Source of the DNA: Torreya grandis
Lineage: Eukaryota > Streptophyta > Pinopsida > Cupressales > Taxaceae
Reading direction: 5' to 3'
NCBI GenBank assembly: GCA_037957365.1
Contig: JARHVA010007804.1
Location: 337,501-401,500 of the forward strand
Length of the DNA: 64,000 nt
A program made the position numbers and the translations under genes. Position 1 is the first letter of the stretch. Each line of letters starts with the position of its first letter. Below the pieces are notes generated by a model. The model was not told the origin of the DNA. It did not search any database and was given only the letters and a program-made list of their open reading frames with translations. This document shows positions 36,065 through 46,713 of the stretch, piece after piece.

Positions 36065-36266
36065 GAAGAGATCAGTTGGTTTTCTTCCCCTCGAGCTTTT
36101 CCCACATATGTGATGTGTTATTGTGCTTCTTGCTTATGTGGATAGTTGCCTATGCTTACTAGATCTATATGTTTTTTTAATGGTTTATTATTCCTTAAGT
36201 TTAATTAAATTAAAGGTTTTTAAGACTAATTCACACCCCCCCGCCTTAGTCATTGTGCTTACAACA
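36065..36266 (+). repeat. 3' LTR of the outer copia element, right part
   Basis: GATCAGTTGGTTTTCTTCCCC and the following 190 bases align with the last part of the 5' LTR (8760-8960). It ends TTACAACA and is followed by the target duplication TGAAC. This proves that the sequences between 16517 and 36059 are a nested insertion. Confidence 0.85.
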
Positions 36267-36391
36267 TGAACTCTTGACCTCTCCACTAACATGTGACTAA
36301 TATAATTAGTCTATCTGCCTTATGATCAACCAATTTGATAATATGAACATATAATATTTTATTTAACCCTACTTTTTTTTATTTGTAAAAT

Positions 36392-36394
<3 letters not shown>

Positions 36395-36454
<60 letters not shown>
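36395..36454. repeat. (TA)n microsatellite, about 30 units
   Basis: Uninterrupted TA run, outside the outer copia element but only about 130 bases from its right end. Confidence 0.95.
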
Positions 36455-36457
<3 letters not shown>

Positions 36458-37426
36458 TGTAAATATTTTTACTTGGATTTACTTGCATGTAAAACCATGT
36501 TCCTTTATTCCTTTGGTGGGACCAAAATAAATAAAAAACATTAGAAAAGAAGATTTATATATAAATCATGATATTATTCACTATTATACCATATTATTAT
36601 TGCACACTCTAAGATGTACAAAAATTGTACTTCTATAAATACCTGGCTTGAAAAATTGCTTTGAAGCTCTTAGATTTCAAAAAATATGTATATTTGTGCA
36701 CATGTTATTCTAAAAAATTGAACAAGGTTGACTTTACTGTAGAAATCCATAAAAAGTATTATAGATTTAATTTACATAGAGTGGAAGCCATAAAATTATT
36801 TTAGGCAAGCCAAAAATCCAATGTATCATTTTTGGGTTGTTAAAATGTAATAGAGATATTTCAAGTTACAACTTCTACTTCAAACATTTGTACCACACAT
36901 CTGTAAATCAAAATAAAATGCCATACTCCATACTCCTCCTCAAGTAATACATAGGTTATAATTGGTAGGGGTTTGAGGCCCTAGATGTACTATTTAATCA
37001 ATGTAAAAGGACTTAAAATTAATTACAAAAAAAAGAGGGTTTAAAACTAGATCTTGTAGCTCTAAGGCCATACAAACTTGATTTTTGTTCATTAATAAAT
37101 AATAAACATGGCTTCTTAAGTGGTAAAAATAGCTTTAACAATGGTTGGAATCCATCCAAACCCATACAAACAACAAAAAATATGTTTCTAATTGAATTTT
37201 GAAATATATGGACATTATAAAAGATTTTTTTTGACATTTCTAGAGAAAACAAATCTAGAGTAATAAATAATATAGAGTACCTTCACACAAAAAGAAAAAT
37301 TATTCCACACGAGGCTTCATATTCATGTTCACATACCATGCTCTTTCAAACTTGATTCTCTCTTTTGTATGGCTTTCTCCTTCATGTACATAGACTTAGA
37401 TCTGATACAAATGATACAACTAAAAT

Positions 37427-37657
37427 GCATCGATAAATAGATGATATCATTGTATAATTTTGACAACTTATTACTCAAAGATACTAATGTATTATTGTAG
37501 ATTCATTTTTAAAGAAGGTAAAAATATTTATAATCTTTTCATGAGGTCATTACAGGATGCAACCAACATAATCATGAACCAAAAAAACTACTAACAAACT
37601 ATAAAGCAAACAACCAAATAAACAACTAAATTTGGATCATAAATAAACCAAAAAGGT
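37427..37657. repeat. Dispersed repeat, partner at 4655-4885
   Basis: Same orientation and landmarks as the left copy. It lies downstream (minus strand) of a copia gag relic, which suggests that it is internal copia sequence. Confidence 0.6.
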
Positions 37658-37699
37658 AGGAATAGTCATTTAAGTAGATAACCATTTAAACTCTCACTT

Positions 37700-38500
37700 C
37701 CAACCAAACATAGAAGACACATGATACCTATGCTCCCAAAATATGTAACTCCTCGACATGTGTCTCATCTTCCTTCACCACAAAACAAAAATATAAATCA
37801 TTACCAAATAAATCAAGTTATTCTTCTAATTTAGTGAAAAGCTGTAATGATTCTAAATATTGCTGCAATAACATGGATCTTAATGCTCGTCTCCACTTTC
37901 ATAGTAAATGTTTTTTTCTAAACTTTATCGAATGTATCCAATATAATTTCATGAGATGAAAATGATCCCTTGAGTTGACCTAAGCTTAGTGTCATCATAT
38001 CCTTGAATTCATCTACCACAATAAATACTAAATTACATTTTATTTATAAGGATCTTATATTTTTTTCATAAATTACTTGATCTCTAATGGTCTCTCCTTT
38101 GTTCTACAACTGGTTAAAAACATTTTGCATTTAAACATCAAACTTAGTTAACTTCTCATTTGACTTCATTTGAATATTATCAAATTATCTCTTTAAATTA
38201 TGCAAATGAACAAATTTTACTTTGTTTGTGACTTGGTAAGTTGAATTCAATTTGTCCCATGCTTCCTTGGCCTTTTTCCCTACAAAAGTCTAGGATAGAT
38301 GCTCACATATATAGCATTTGGGATTAAAAAATTGGTTAGGGCATCCTTTTACCTCTTTATTTTCATTTCTCTCTTGTGATATCAAAGCACTCCAATCTTG
38401 GGGATATCCATACTACATTTTAACTATCTACCATGTCTCTTTAAAATCCATTAAGGTAAGTAGTTTTATTTTCTAATATTCATAGTTATCACTACTAATT
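37700..38500 (-). pseudogene. Copia gag relic, minus strand
   Basis: The minus-strand translation shows KKAKEAWDKLNSTYQVTNKVKF, then GETIRDQVIYEKNIRSL and DEFKDMMTLSLGQLKGSF, the order of the UBN2/DUF4219-type gag of plant Ty1/copia. Stops and short shifts break it. The zinc knuckle and pol are not visible further left. It is the 5' end of a copia element whose remainder was lost. Confidence 0.75.
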
Positions 38501-38551
38501 TTTAGGACACTACAAAAAATAATTTTTTGATGACATTATTATTTTTTGTAA

Positions 38552-38567
38552 CTTGAATTTGATACCA
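38552..38567 (-). other. Primer binding site of the minus-strand copia relic
   Basis: On the minus strand this reads TGGTATCAAATTCAAG, an initiator-Met-type site. It lies just before the gag relic in the right order and confirms the orientation. Confidence 0.75.
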
Positions 38568-38569
38568 AT

Positions 38570-38946
38570 TTATATGTAACTTTTAATATGTTGTAGACAC
38601 TGTCACTGGTGTTGTAGGATAAAAAACAAGGGATTATATATAATTATTTATAATTGGTCATTTTACTAGAAATAAGATAAAAATATGAATATTTAAAATA
38701 ATAGTTCATCCCAAAATGAACCACATCAAAATTACAAATAATAAAAAATGAACTAAGTGAAAACTAACAATTCATTAAAGTCAAAAATATGGTAGCTAAT
38801 TTTATTTAGACAAAATATAGAAATTACTTACTTACATGTAGTAGTATTTTATTCTACCTGTGATCACATAATAGTTACAATTAAGTGATAATCATTCTAC
38901 TTGAGACCACCTATTCCTAGCTTATCCCTAGACCTATCCTAGAACA
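38570..38946 (-). repeat. Probable 5' LTR of the minus-strand copia relic
   Basis: The sequence upstream (minus strand) of the primer site should be the LTR. On the minus strand it would start TGTTCTAGG at 38946, exactly where the Tat-type LTR starts on the plus strand. With no second copy the extent is inferred. Confidence 0.4.
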
Positions 38947-39585
38947 TGTTAGTGCTCAAAATTGCACTGAAACAATTGAGACCTTATCTAGTATAAGTGC
39001 CTAAGTCCTCATCCCAATTTATATTTTCAAAGGTTCAATCAAAGGTCAAGTTTAATGATAAATCGACTAACTTTTAATATGGTCTTTACTAGCATGTTTA
39101 TTAAGCCCTTAGACTTTTTCATATTTTTGTGCAAACACTTTACCTGATAGAAATAGGTCTTTAGGTTTTTTATCTCAGACAAAAATCTTGAAGACTTGTT
39201 TTAACTGGGCAAAGTGTTCACACAAAAAGCATGAAGAAATTCAATTTTTTAGCCAAAGTGTTCATGAAAATATTAAAGACCTATTTTTTTTGGACATTTC
39301 ATCTCCTCAAAAAAGTTTGAAAGCCATGTCCTTATGATAATTTTGTCCAGAGAAAAAGCTTGATAAAAATGCATTACTTTAGGAAAAGTGTAAAATTCAA
39401 TTTGCTTCAATGAAATTGTTTCAGACAAAATGCCTAAAATAATTATCTTGGCAAAAAGCTCCAGATAAAAGTGCTAAAGACTGAAATGCCAAAGATAAAA
39501 GTCCCAATGACCAAAAGATCCAAAGAAATTTTCCTAAATTGTTTAAGTTTTGACAGTCCCACAAACATCATTGATGGTCATGTGA

Positions 39586-39915
39586 ATGTCATTCATGGTC
39601 TCAAGGACATCAAAATTAAGACTGGGTCAAAAATATTTTAGGTTAAATTTCAACAATTTCATGAATGTCATTGATGGTCATGTGGATGTCAGAGATGAGC
39701 CAGATAGAGATCAATGGTCTACATTTGATCCTAGGTTCATGGGATCAATAGAGGTGAGAAGCCAAGATGCATCATACATAAGACACAAGTGTATAAATGC
39801 TCATATCCATAAGAAGGAGCCATTGAATGTAAGTAGCCACATTTCAAGGTTCTTTTATAAATTAAAAAATCTTGCATTTAATTTTAGATGTAGGTTCTTT
39901 GTGGAGTTGGTATAG
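39586..39915 (+). other. Open frame kept in Tat-type LTR copies
   Basis: A 109-codon frame. The LTR copy at 53898-54218 has a 106-codon frame in the same register, and the copy at 62510-62777 has it with one stop. Shared pieces are DVRDEP.R.QW, SQDASY, KEPLN, HISRF and FVEL. It lies upstream of the putative TATA box, so it would not be in the element's main RNA. It may be a real small protein or chance retention. Confidence 0.35.
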
Positions 39916-39961
39916 GGATTTGGTTCATTTCTTTCTTTCTCTTTATTTCCTATAATCATTT

Positions 39962-39980
39962 GTATAAAGAGCCTATAAAT
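39962..39980 (+). promoter_or_regulatory. Candidate TATA boxes of the Tat-type LTR
   Basis: TATAAAGAGCC and CCTATAAATT lie next to each other, just after the LTR open frame. They are the best core-promoter candidates. The other copies are worn here. Confidence 0.35.
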
Positions 39981-41294
39981 TATTTTTTTGATTTATCTTG
40001 TGTTGTTATTTTCTATTGATAAGTCTTTTCAAGATAGTCCTCAGCTTAGGTTTTATCCAATCACTCAAAAAAGGGACTTCTCAAGTCAGGACTGTAGGTG
40101 TGGTTGACTATGGGTCTAAAATTTGAGATTGATATTTTAATTTTAGGGAGACTGATAAAGACCAATAAATAGGTTATTTGTTCCCTAAAATCTTAAGCCT
40201 TGTTATGATCTAAACCTCATTCTAATGAGGATTGGATATGCAAGATGCAATTTTAAATTATTGGATCACAATCATTCTTACACTTAAACAACATTCATTG
40301 TCTGAGGTAAAGTTTAAAACTAAGGATGATTTCCTGAAGATCAGACACTTGACCAAATCCTAAAAACCTACTAACTTGGTTCTTAACCTTTGCCAAAAAA
40401 TAAAAATGGTCTATTAAAAGAAAAAATATAGAAATAAGAGCGCATTTCAAAACTCAAATGGAACTTTATAAGCAAAGGTAATTTGGGTAATCTCCATCGA
40501 GGCTATGGATGCTTGGTTGGTAGTGGAGCAAGGCCTTGATTGGAGCTAAAGGCATATCTATCAGGGCTATAGACACCTAGCTGGCAGCAAAGCAATGCCC
40601 AAGCCTTCTCTAAGATAAATCATGGTTTTTAATGAATATCCAACATAATGTAAGTCAATGTCAATGCTTAAAGACATGAAGTCTAGAAATTGATCTCTAA
40701 ATCCCATGGTAAATGGTAAGTGGAATAAAATCACACACACAACATGACTAGGTTTTGATGTTTCATCCTAATTTTGTATGTGAAAGACTTATTTTAACCA
40801 TGAATTAATATTAATAATGGTGCTTGATCAATTGGAGTGAATAGCCTAATTATGATTCTAAACCAAAGTCTCTAAATTTTAAAACATAGTGCATGAAAAT
40901 TCACTTGATCAAGGTGTCACTAGCATGTTTCCATATTGTGTTTATTTGAAGATCATCTACACTTGGTTTGGTTAGCATATTTTTTCATGATTATGGTTTA
41001 AATATTATCTTAATTGGATAGCATTAGATCTTTATGCTTCATATTGCAGGCTTAACTAGAATGCATCTGAAATGGATAATGTCTGGGTTTCATGATTTAA
41101 TGTCAATATTGGTTTTTTACTAGCCTTTGGTCTATCAAAAGCTGAGTTGAATTTATTTTTGATCACCCTAGAACCTTGATTCCAATTACCCTAGCTCAAT
41201 TCCTTCCATTTGAATTCAAAATTGGTGGGAACATTTTATGGGAGAACATTTTTTTAAAATGCCATGGACTTAGTTAAAAATTTATACTAAGGCT

Positions 41295-42115
41295 TGGTTT
41301 TATTTATTAACATGACCAAACCTTAGTCTAAAAATCCATTCTCAATCCCTTTTAGGTCTTAATACCCCTCGACATATGTTCCTCATAGTCTAAACTAATG
41401 CATGGTCCTTTTATTTAGTAGAGCCCCATTTTATTTCAAGATTAGTCTAAAAACTTTAGCCTAAAGAATTAATTCATATTTATTAATATGAATAAAAATC
41501 TTGGTCTAAAACTATAGCCTAAGTTTTATATTATTTTTGAGTTCTAACTTAGTTATTCTCTCAATGTCCATAGGCATCAATAGTTTTTGACTAAATGGAT
41601 TACAATCAATGACACGATTTTACTTGGGCAATCAAGATCAGATGGTGCAAGTTCAAATTCAAAAGGTTAAGCTTAAGTGAATAATAAATCTTTGTCAAGT
41701 TCTTGTTGATCAATGGTATATGGTTAATCATACACCTTCTGATTGACATGAAATATTAAGTTAATATTTTATATCGAGCCCAAAGTGAATGTGGTGATGA
41801 CACATGTCATAACCATGTTAAATGGATTATTGAGAAGCTAATGGCATTCGATCCTTTGGATCGAAATATAATGAAATACATTTATCTAGCCTAACAAGAT
41901 CCAATAGTGTGATATCAAAGGGTCCCTTTTATTATGTTCTAACTTGGTCTAGCACTTTACCCTAAAGTTTCATTGTATTTATTAATACAATGAGACCTTA
42001 AGTTAAAACCTTATGCTAAATCTTTTTTAATTAAGCACAAGGCCTCCTCTTATTATGTTATGATCTTAGTCTAAACTTTAGCCTAAAGTTTTATTCATGT
42101 TCATTTACATAAATG
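41295..42115. repeat. Series of short palindromes in the Tat-type LTR
   Basis: Stem-loops with a TTTATTAA-like centre recur near 41299-41320, 41473-41498, 41970-41994 (a perfect ten-base stem, TCATTGTATT) and 42090-42112, each near (CTTTAG)CCTAAAG or TTGGTCTAAA phrases. The 3' LTR keeps two of them (near 55593 and 55774). The surrounding 600-700 bases look like a diverged internal duplication. Confidence 0.55.
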
Positions 42116-44697
42116 AAACATTAGACCAAAGACTTTATCTTAAGCTTTATATTGTTCCTTAAGTTTTAACTTAAGATAATTTTCATTGTTTGTAGGAACA
42201 ATTCATGATCAATCTCATGGATTGCAATCTGATGATGCACATTTAATCAGATGAAAAGATCTAATAGCATAGGAGAATAGTTTAAAATTCAATACATGGT
42301 CATAGGCTAAAGATTGAACACATTCCAATAGATCAGTGGTACGCATTCAAGTGAACATGATCTAATCTACAACACATATTAAGTCAAGACTTTTCAATAA
42401 AGCCCAAAATGAATGTGGGACCACCACTTGGCAAGAGCATGTTAGCCTAACAAGAATGACATAATAGGCTATAGAGAGCTTATAGAGATACTAAGTGGCA
42501 CCATTTTGATATAAGACCTATAGACAACTAATGGTGTTTGATCCTTTGGATCAAGATTAATGACATGTTTTTGCTTAGGCGAGTAGATCCAATAGTGCGA
42601 TCCAAGATGGAAATTTCAAAGGGATCATAACCAATAATAAAGTGATAGTGCCCAAATTATAGTTAATGAAGTTCACTAGTCAATTTTAATCTTTGTGAGT
42701 GCCTAATTAGATATGATGTGGTGTGCCAAATGTTAATATGTGGTGAACTTTGGCTGAGAATCTAAAATTAAATGTTCTTCCATGGATGGGAAATTATTCA
42801 AAGCACAGAAGGACGTCTATGAGTCATTCCAAAAAATATTTTTTAATTATAACCATGGATCATTTTATGTATATACCATGACTAGGAATCATTAACTTTT
42901 CATCATTTCAAAAGAAAGGTTTTTATCGATAGTGTACATAAAGGAAAGGTAGTTATCCAGGAAGTTCTAACTACGTAGGTAAGTGATCAAGAGCTTATCC
43001 AAAAAGTTGTACATGAGGACAAAGTCTATTTGGTTCTTTGAATGAATATTCTCCTTTTATCTCATATGAAGACATCTACAACCATGAAATCAAAATTTTG
43101 TTTTAAATATTAATCATTTATTGTAGAGGTAGTTAGAATGATCATTCGTTTCTTGAAATTTGATGAAGGTATTAGGCGTGGCATAGAATTTTTTCCAACT
43201 GGAAGCATCTTGGAAAAATTTGGAAGGATGTTATATAATTTTTCAAATTGTAACCCATAGTCCCAAAATTGAAAAATGTTTGAAAATTTTTAAATATGGG
43301 GCTTCTCCTCTAGTCAAGGTTATTGGTCATTGTTTTAGGTGTTCATTTTGTCTAAGTCTAGGTTTTGCAAGAATTTTTAGGATCAATTGCTATGTGTAGA
43401 TCTTATCTCCCTTAATAAGGTGGTTGTAGTTGTACAATTTTTAGTGATCTTTGAGAGCATATTTATGTCTTCTCAAAAGAGAAATCTTACCATGCTTTTT
43501 CCCATAGAAGCATTTTGAAATATTGAAGTTTTTAATATTTCTTTTCAAGTTAATGAAAATGCTTGTGGTTCTTTGTTATTTCTAGTTGATGAAGTGCAAC
43601 AATTTGTTTTGTAAATATTTTTGATTGGATATCTAGTTTTATGTTCACTACTAGTTATCATGTTGAGCATGGATCTGGGTTATAAAACCCTTTCTACATT
43701 ATTTTACAACATGTTATTGAATAACTTGTTAGGGCACCCTAGGTTTATCGATTTGGCAGGAGAGAATTTTTTGAAAGTCTAGTTTTAGTGAATGTTCTAT
43801 TATTTCAAGGATCATTTGGTATTTCCCACTACTTTATATTTGATTTTTTCTATATATGTGATAAGGAATGATTTCATGAATCTTTCAAGATACCCTAATA
43901 TTTGAAGGCCACTAGGAAGCCACCTTTCTTTTCTATAATTATCCAACTTGTCTTACCCTATCCTACCCTACAAATAATACACCTTTTGCATACTATAAGT
44001 TTTATTTGCCTTGAAAATGCATAAGATCTTACATATTTAAAATGTGTTTGTAGTTTGTGTTTTAAATTCTATCATTGCAATATTTTAACTAAACCCTATT
44101 ATTGAAGATTCTATAGAATGAAGATTGAAGTCTCTTTCCCATCTATTTTTAGTAGATTTTATATGACTTAGAGCATTTGTGAATTTTGTGTGACAACCCC
44201 TCATGGGTAAAGTGTGCAAACTTGGTTATGCCCTAGTCATATTTTTTCCTTATGCCAAAAATCCCCATTGAGGTTGAATTGTAGAATCTCTTCATGGGAG
44301 TAAGCTACCCCATAGGTCCTCTCACTTTGGTTCAGGTTGTTTCTATATGATTTTTGCTTTCACATTCAAAGGGAAATGAGAAACTAAGATAAATGGTTTA
44401 GGGTTAGATGTTACCCGAATAAAGTCTTACGCATCAAATTCAGATGATAGCAGGAACTCCTCTTTGGTTGTGGTGGATGACACCTGTAGAAGAAGGAGAC
44501 TCAAACACAGAAGTTGTTAGATGACTAAAAAGTGGACTGCCAAGCAAAAGCTTGGTCCTAAAAGTGCAAAGACTTCTTAGAGGATGACAGTCCACTGATA
44601 AAAAACAAAATATAGTCAAAAACAAAAATGATAAAGATAGAATGAAAGAAATGAAAGCAAATGTGTACCTGTTTAGAGGCAAGCTGTGTTCCACAGT

Positions 44698-45388
44698 CAC
44701 CGACGTTGATTAGTCTGCCAATGTCGTTTGGTTAAGTCTGCTGACATCGGTGGAGGCAGTGGTCGATGTCGGTTAGGACAATGGTCCGAGACGGGATCTG
44801 CATGAGTTTATGGTCTATGGACAGGTCTGAAAAAGGGTTCTAGGTCTATTTGAATGGTTTGAGAGTCTATGTAGAGGTTTGGGACAATGGAAAAAATGTC
44901 AAAAAGGGACTGAGGGATAGAGGAGGCCTTTTAGCCTCTCTGGGAAGGACAGGTCAGGTCTGTGGTCTGGTTGATAGTCTAGTTGATGATGGCTGAGTCT
45001 AGTTCATCGCACTTAGGAGTAATAACTAGAAAACATGATGAAAACACAGAGGAAATACTTACTTGTGGCTTGCTGAAGGAGTGTTACAGATTGGTTGTAC
45101 CTATTGCTAATGTTGCTAGTGTAGAAGACCTCCAGCAAGGTGGAATGACTGATGTAGAGTACCTGTTGTTGTTGTAGCTTGTTGTGTGCCTACGAGAGAG
45201 AGAGAGAGGTCTGAAGATTGGAAGGTCAGCAACTTGGAAGAATGAAAGATCAGATTGTTGAAGGTTGAAAGGTTAGATTATTGAAGATTGAAAAGTCAGA
45301 TCCTACATTCAGGTCAAGAACACAGTTTTGAAGGTAACCGACGTCAGCAAAATTGTCGATGTCGATCGACTACTGACTGACGTCAGCA
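44698..45388. promoter_or_regulatory. Clustered CGACGT/TGACGTCA motifs in the solo LTR
   Basis: Motifs of the form CCGACGTCAGCA, on both strands, occur near 44700, 44740, 44765, 45338 and 45379. TGACGTCA is the classic plant bZIP (TGA/CREB-like) box. A cluster in an LTR could be an enhancer. The motifs are seen; the role is inference. Confidence 0.45.
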
Positions 45389-45616
45389 ACTAAAAGGCAG
45401 GCAAAAAGGCTAAAAATAGCCTTTTGTCCATTTTCTCAACTGCTGGGTCAGTGGGTCAAGGGAAGAAATGATCGAAGGTGGCTTAAAATGGATGAGAGGA
45501 TGAAATGGGGGTCTAGGCATTTAAGACTTGGCATGGGGGGATGAAGGGAATCAAAGGAAAGGCATCCTAGGGTGGTGAGGTGTCAAGGGTGAGGTGGCAA
45601 GGGGAGAGAGAGAATT

Positions 45617-45651
45617 ATTAATTTAAAATAAGATAATTATTTTAAATTAAT
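45617..45651. repeat. Perfect 15-base hairpin in the solo LTR
   Basis: ATTAATTTAAAATAA is followed after a five-base loop by its exact reverse complement. It lies about 95 bases from the LTR end. Confidence 0.85.
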
Positions 45652-45988
45652 AAGACATAGGTTAGGCATGGTTAGAAGTGGAAAGGGACCAAAGGGGAGA
45701 GAAGAGGGAGACGACCAAGGAGTAGACACGATTTCAATGTCTACACAGGTAGAGCCAAAAGTATTAGGGAGATGACCATACCCTTTGTAGGTACCTCTCA
45801 GTCATTTTATATATTTGGTCTAATCTTGATTCCAAATCTTTCCTCGGCTAAAATAACATTTTATTGTGTTTTTCATCATTATTTGCCATTTTCTTCCAAG
45901 TGTGTAAGGCTGAGTGTACAAGGTGTATAATTGGGAAACAACATTCAATTGGTTCTACTTAAAGGGAATAAATTAAATTCATGATCAC

Positions 45989-46371
45989 TTGTGTTTTCAA
46001 GGACTCTTGTAGAGATATGGTATCATTTTTAAAGTTCTCTACCTCTTTAAGCTACTTTGACTATCTTTGGTTCATCAACATCACCACTCATCTGGTGCCA
46101 TTGTCAGGGACAAGATAAAAAATTTGGCCCTTGTGTTGCTAGGGACTATTTTATAGAGATACTATCATTTCTTAAGTTATCTACCTATATTCACACTCAT
46201 CTAATTGTCTTTGGTTCATCAATGTCACCTTTTTTGGCACCGTTACCAGGGACAAGCTAAGAATCCTATTTACATGTATTGTCAGGGACTTGCAGATAGA
46301 TGTTATAATTAATTTGTGCTTAAAGGTTATCTACCTATATTTACAATGATTTGAATATCTTATCCATCAAC
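45989..46371 (+). repeat. Tandem units of about 142 bases in the leader
   Basis: Units start near 45989, 46131 and 46273 (the last partial). Each has TTGTGTT...AGGGACT, TATCAT..TT, GTT(C/A)TCTACCT and CTTTGGTTCATCAA. The first two end in a primer-site-like motif. The units lie across the LTR/leader border. Confidence 0.7.
46093..46252 (+). other. Two aspartate-tRNA-like primer sites
   Basis: TGGTGCCATTGTCAGGGA (46093-46110) and TGGCACCGTTACCAGGGA (46235-46252) both resemble the plant gypsy site TGGCGCCGTTGCCGGGGA, complementary to aspartate tRNA. The first lies two bases after a CA that could end the LTR. They are copies from the tandem units. Confidence 0.55.
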
Positions 46372-46611
46372 AAGTTTAACAATCCACTGAGGACGTGCCA
46401 AGAATTTCTTAAGGTTTGACAATTGATTTTTGCTACATTCATTACAAAGAGCTATTAAGATTGCATGTTGGAAGGTGTTTTTCCCTTTTAAACATTATTC
46501 TAAAAATTTTAGTGTCTTTATTTTCTATCTCAATAAGCTTTAGCAAAGTATGTTGTCAACATGTATCACTATCATTTTATTAAATGTTATATTCTATAAT
46601 TATGATTCTAG

Positions 46612-46629
46612 TGGCGACTCTGATTTTTA
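46612..46629 (+). other. Possible arginine-tRNA-type primer site
   Basis: TGGCGACTCTGATTTTTA has nine exact starting bases of the arginine-type site, then drifts. It lies about 100 bases before the gag ATG. If it is the true site, the 5' LTR is about 520 bases longer. Confidence 0.35.
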
Positions 46630-46713
46630 TCACCTAATTTAAAGAAAGATCAATGCCTATTTTGAATATTATTGTATTTAATTCTATCTTTAATTATTTT
46701 CTTTTTTTCAAAT

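Larger units (their letters stand above)
5912..36271 (+). mobile_element. Outer Ty1/copia element with nested insertions (SIRE-like)
   Basis: The element runs 5917-36266 and is flanked by a perfect five-base target duplication, TGAAC at 5912-5916 and at 36267-36271. Order: 5' LTR, initiator-Met primer site, decayed gag, protease, integrase, RT, RNase H, polypurine tract, 3' LTR. The 3' LTR is cut at 16516 and resumes near 36060. Without the nested insertion it would be about 10.8 kb. LTRs of about 3 kb, a coiled-coil-rich gag and the CCTHVIWM and TKHIPIRYNFL motifs in RNase H resemble the SIRE/Maximus lineage; this lineage call is tentative. Every domain is broken, so the element is dead. Confidence 0.88.
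36272..37690. other. Unassigned AT-rich DNA
   Basis: Contains a (TA)n tract and, at 37427-37657, the partner of the dispersed repeat at 4655. The minus-strand open frame 37019-37252 has no family features. It may be the downstream, decayed part of the minus-strand copia relic whose gag lies to the right. Confidence 0.5.
44338..45745 (-). mobile_element. Solo LTR with perfect target duplication
   Basis: CAGGT occurs at 44333-44337 and 45746-45750 and exactly encloses a 1,408-base block that starts TGTTTC and ends CTACA. The block is less AT-rich than its surroundings and keeps many CpGs. On the minus strand it starts TGTAGACATTG, which I take as the LTR start, hence the minus orientation. No coding domain or second LTR is present, so it is a solo LTR left by recombination. 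Small open frames at 44440-44700 and 44983-45177 look accidental. Confidence 0.72.
38947..46090 (+). repeat. 5' LTR of the Tat-type element
   Basis: Starts TGTTAGTGCTC. Its first 2.7 kb align to 53260-55975. Without the solo LTR it is about 5.7 kb, long but within the range of Tat/Ogre elements. The right end is placed at CA (46089-46090), two bases before an aspartate-tRNA-like primer site; an alternative is just before 46612. It holds an open frame, repeated palindromes and TATAAAGAGCC near 39963. Confidence 0.65.

Noticed and set aside
44440..45177. Small gene with introns in the solo LTR (GTAAGTATTT and CAGGTACAC on the minus strand)
   Set aside because: Splice-like motifs are present, but the frames are short and unrelated to any family, and the block is fully explained as an LTR with target duplication.
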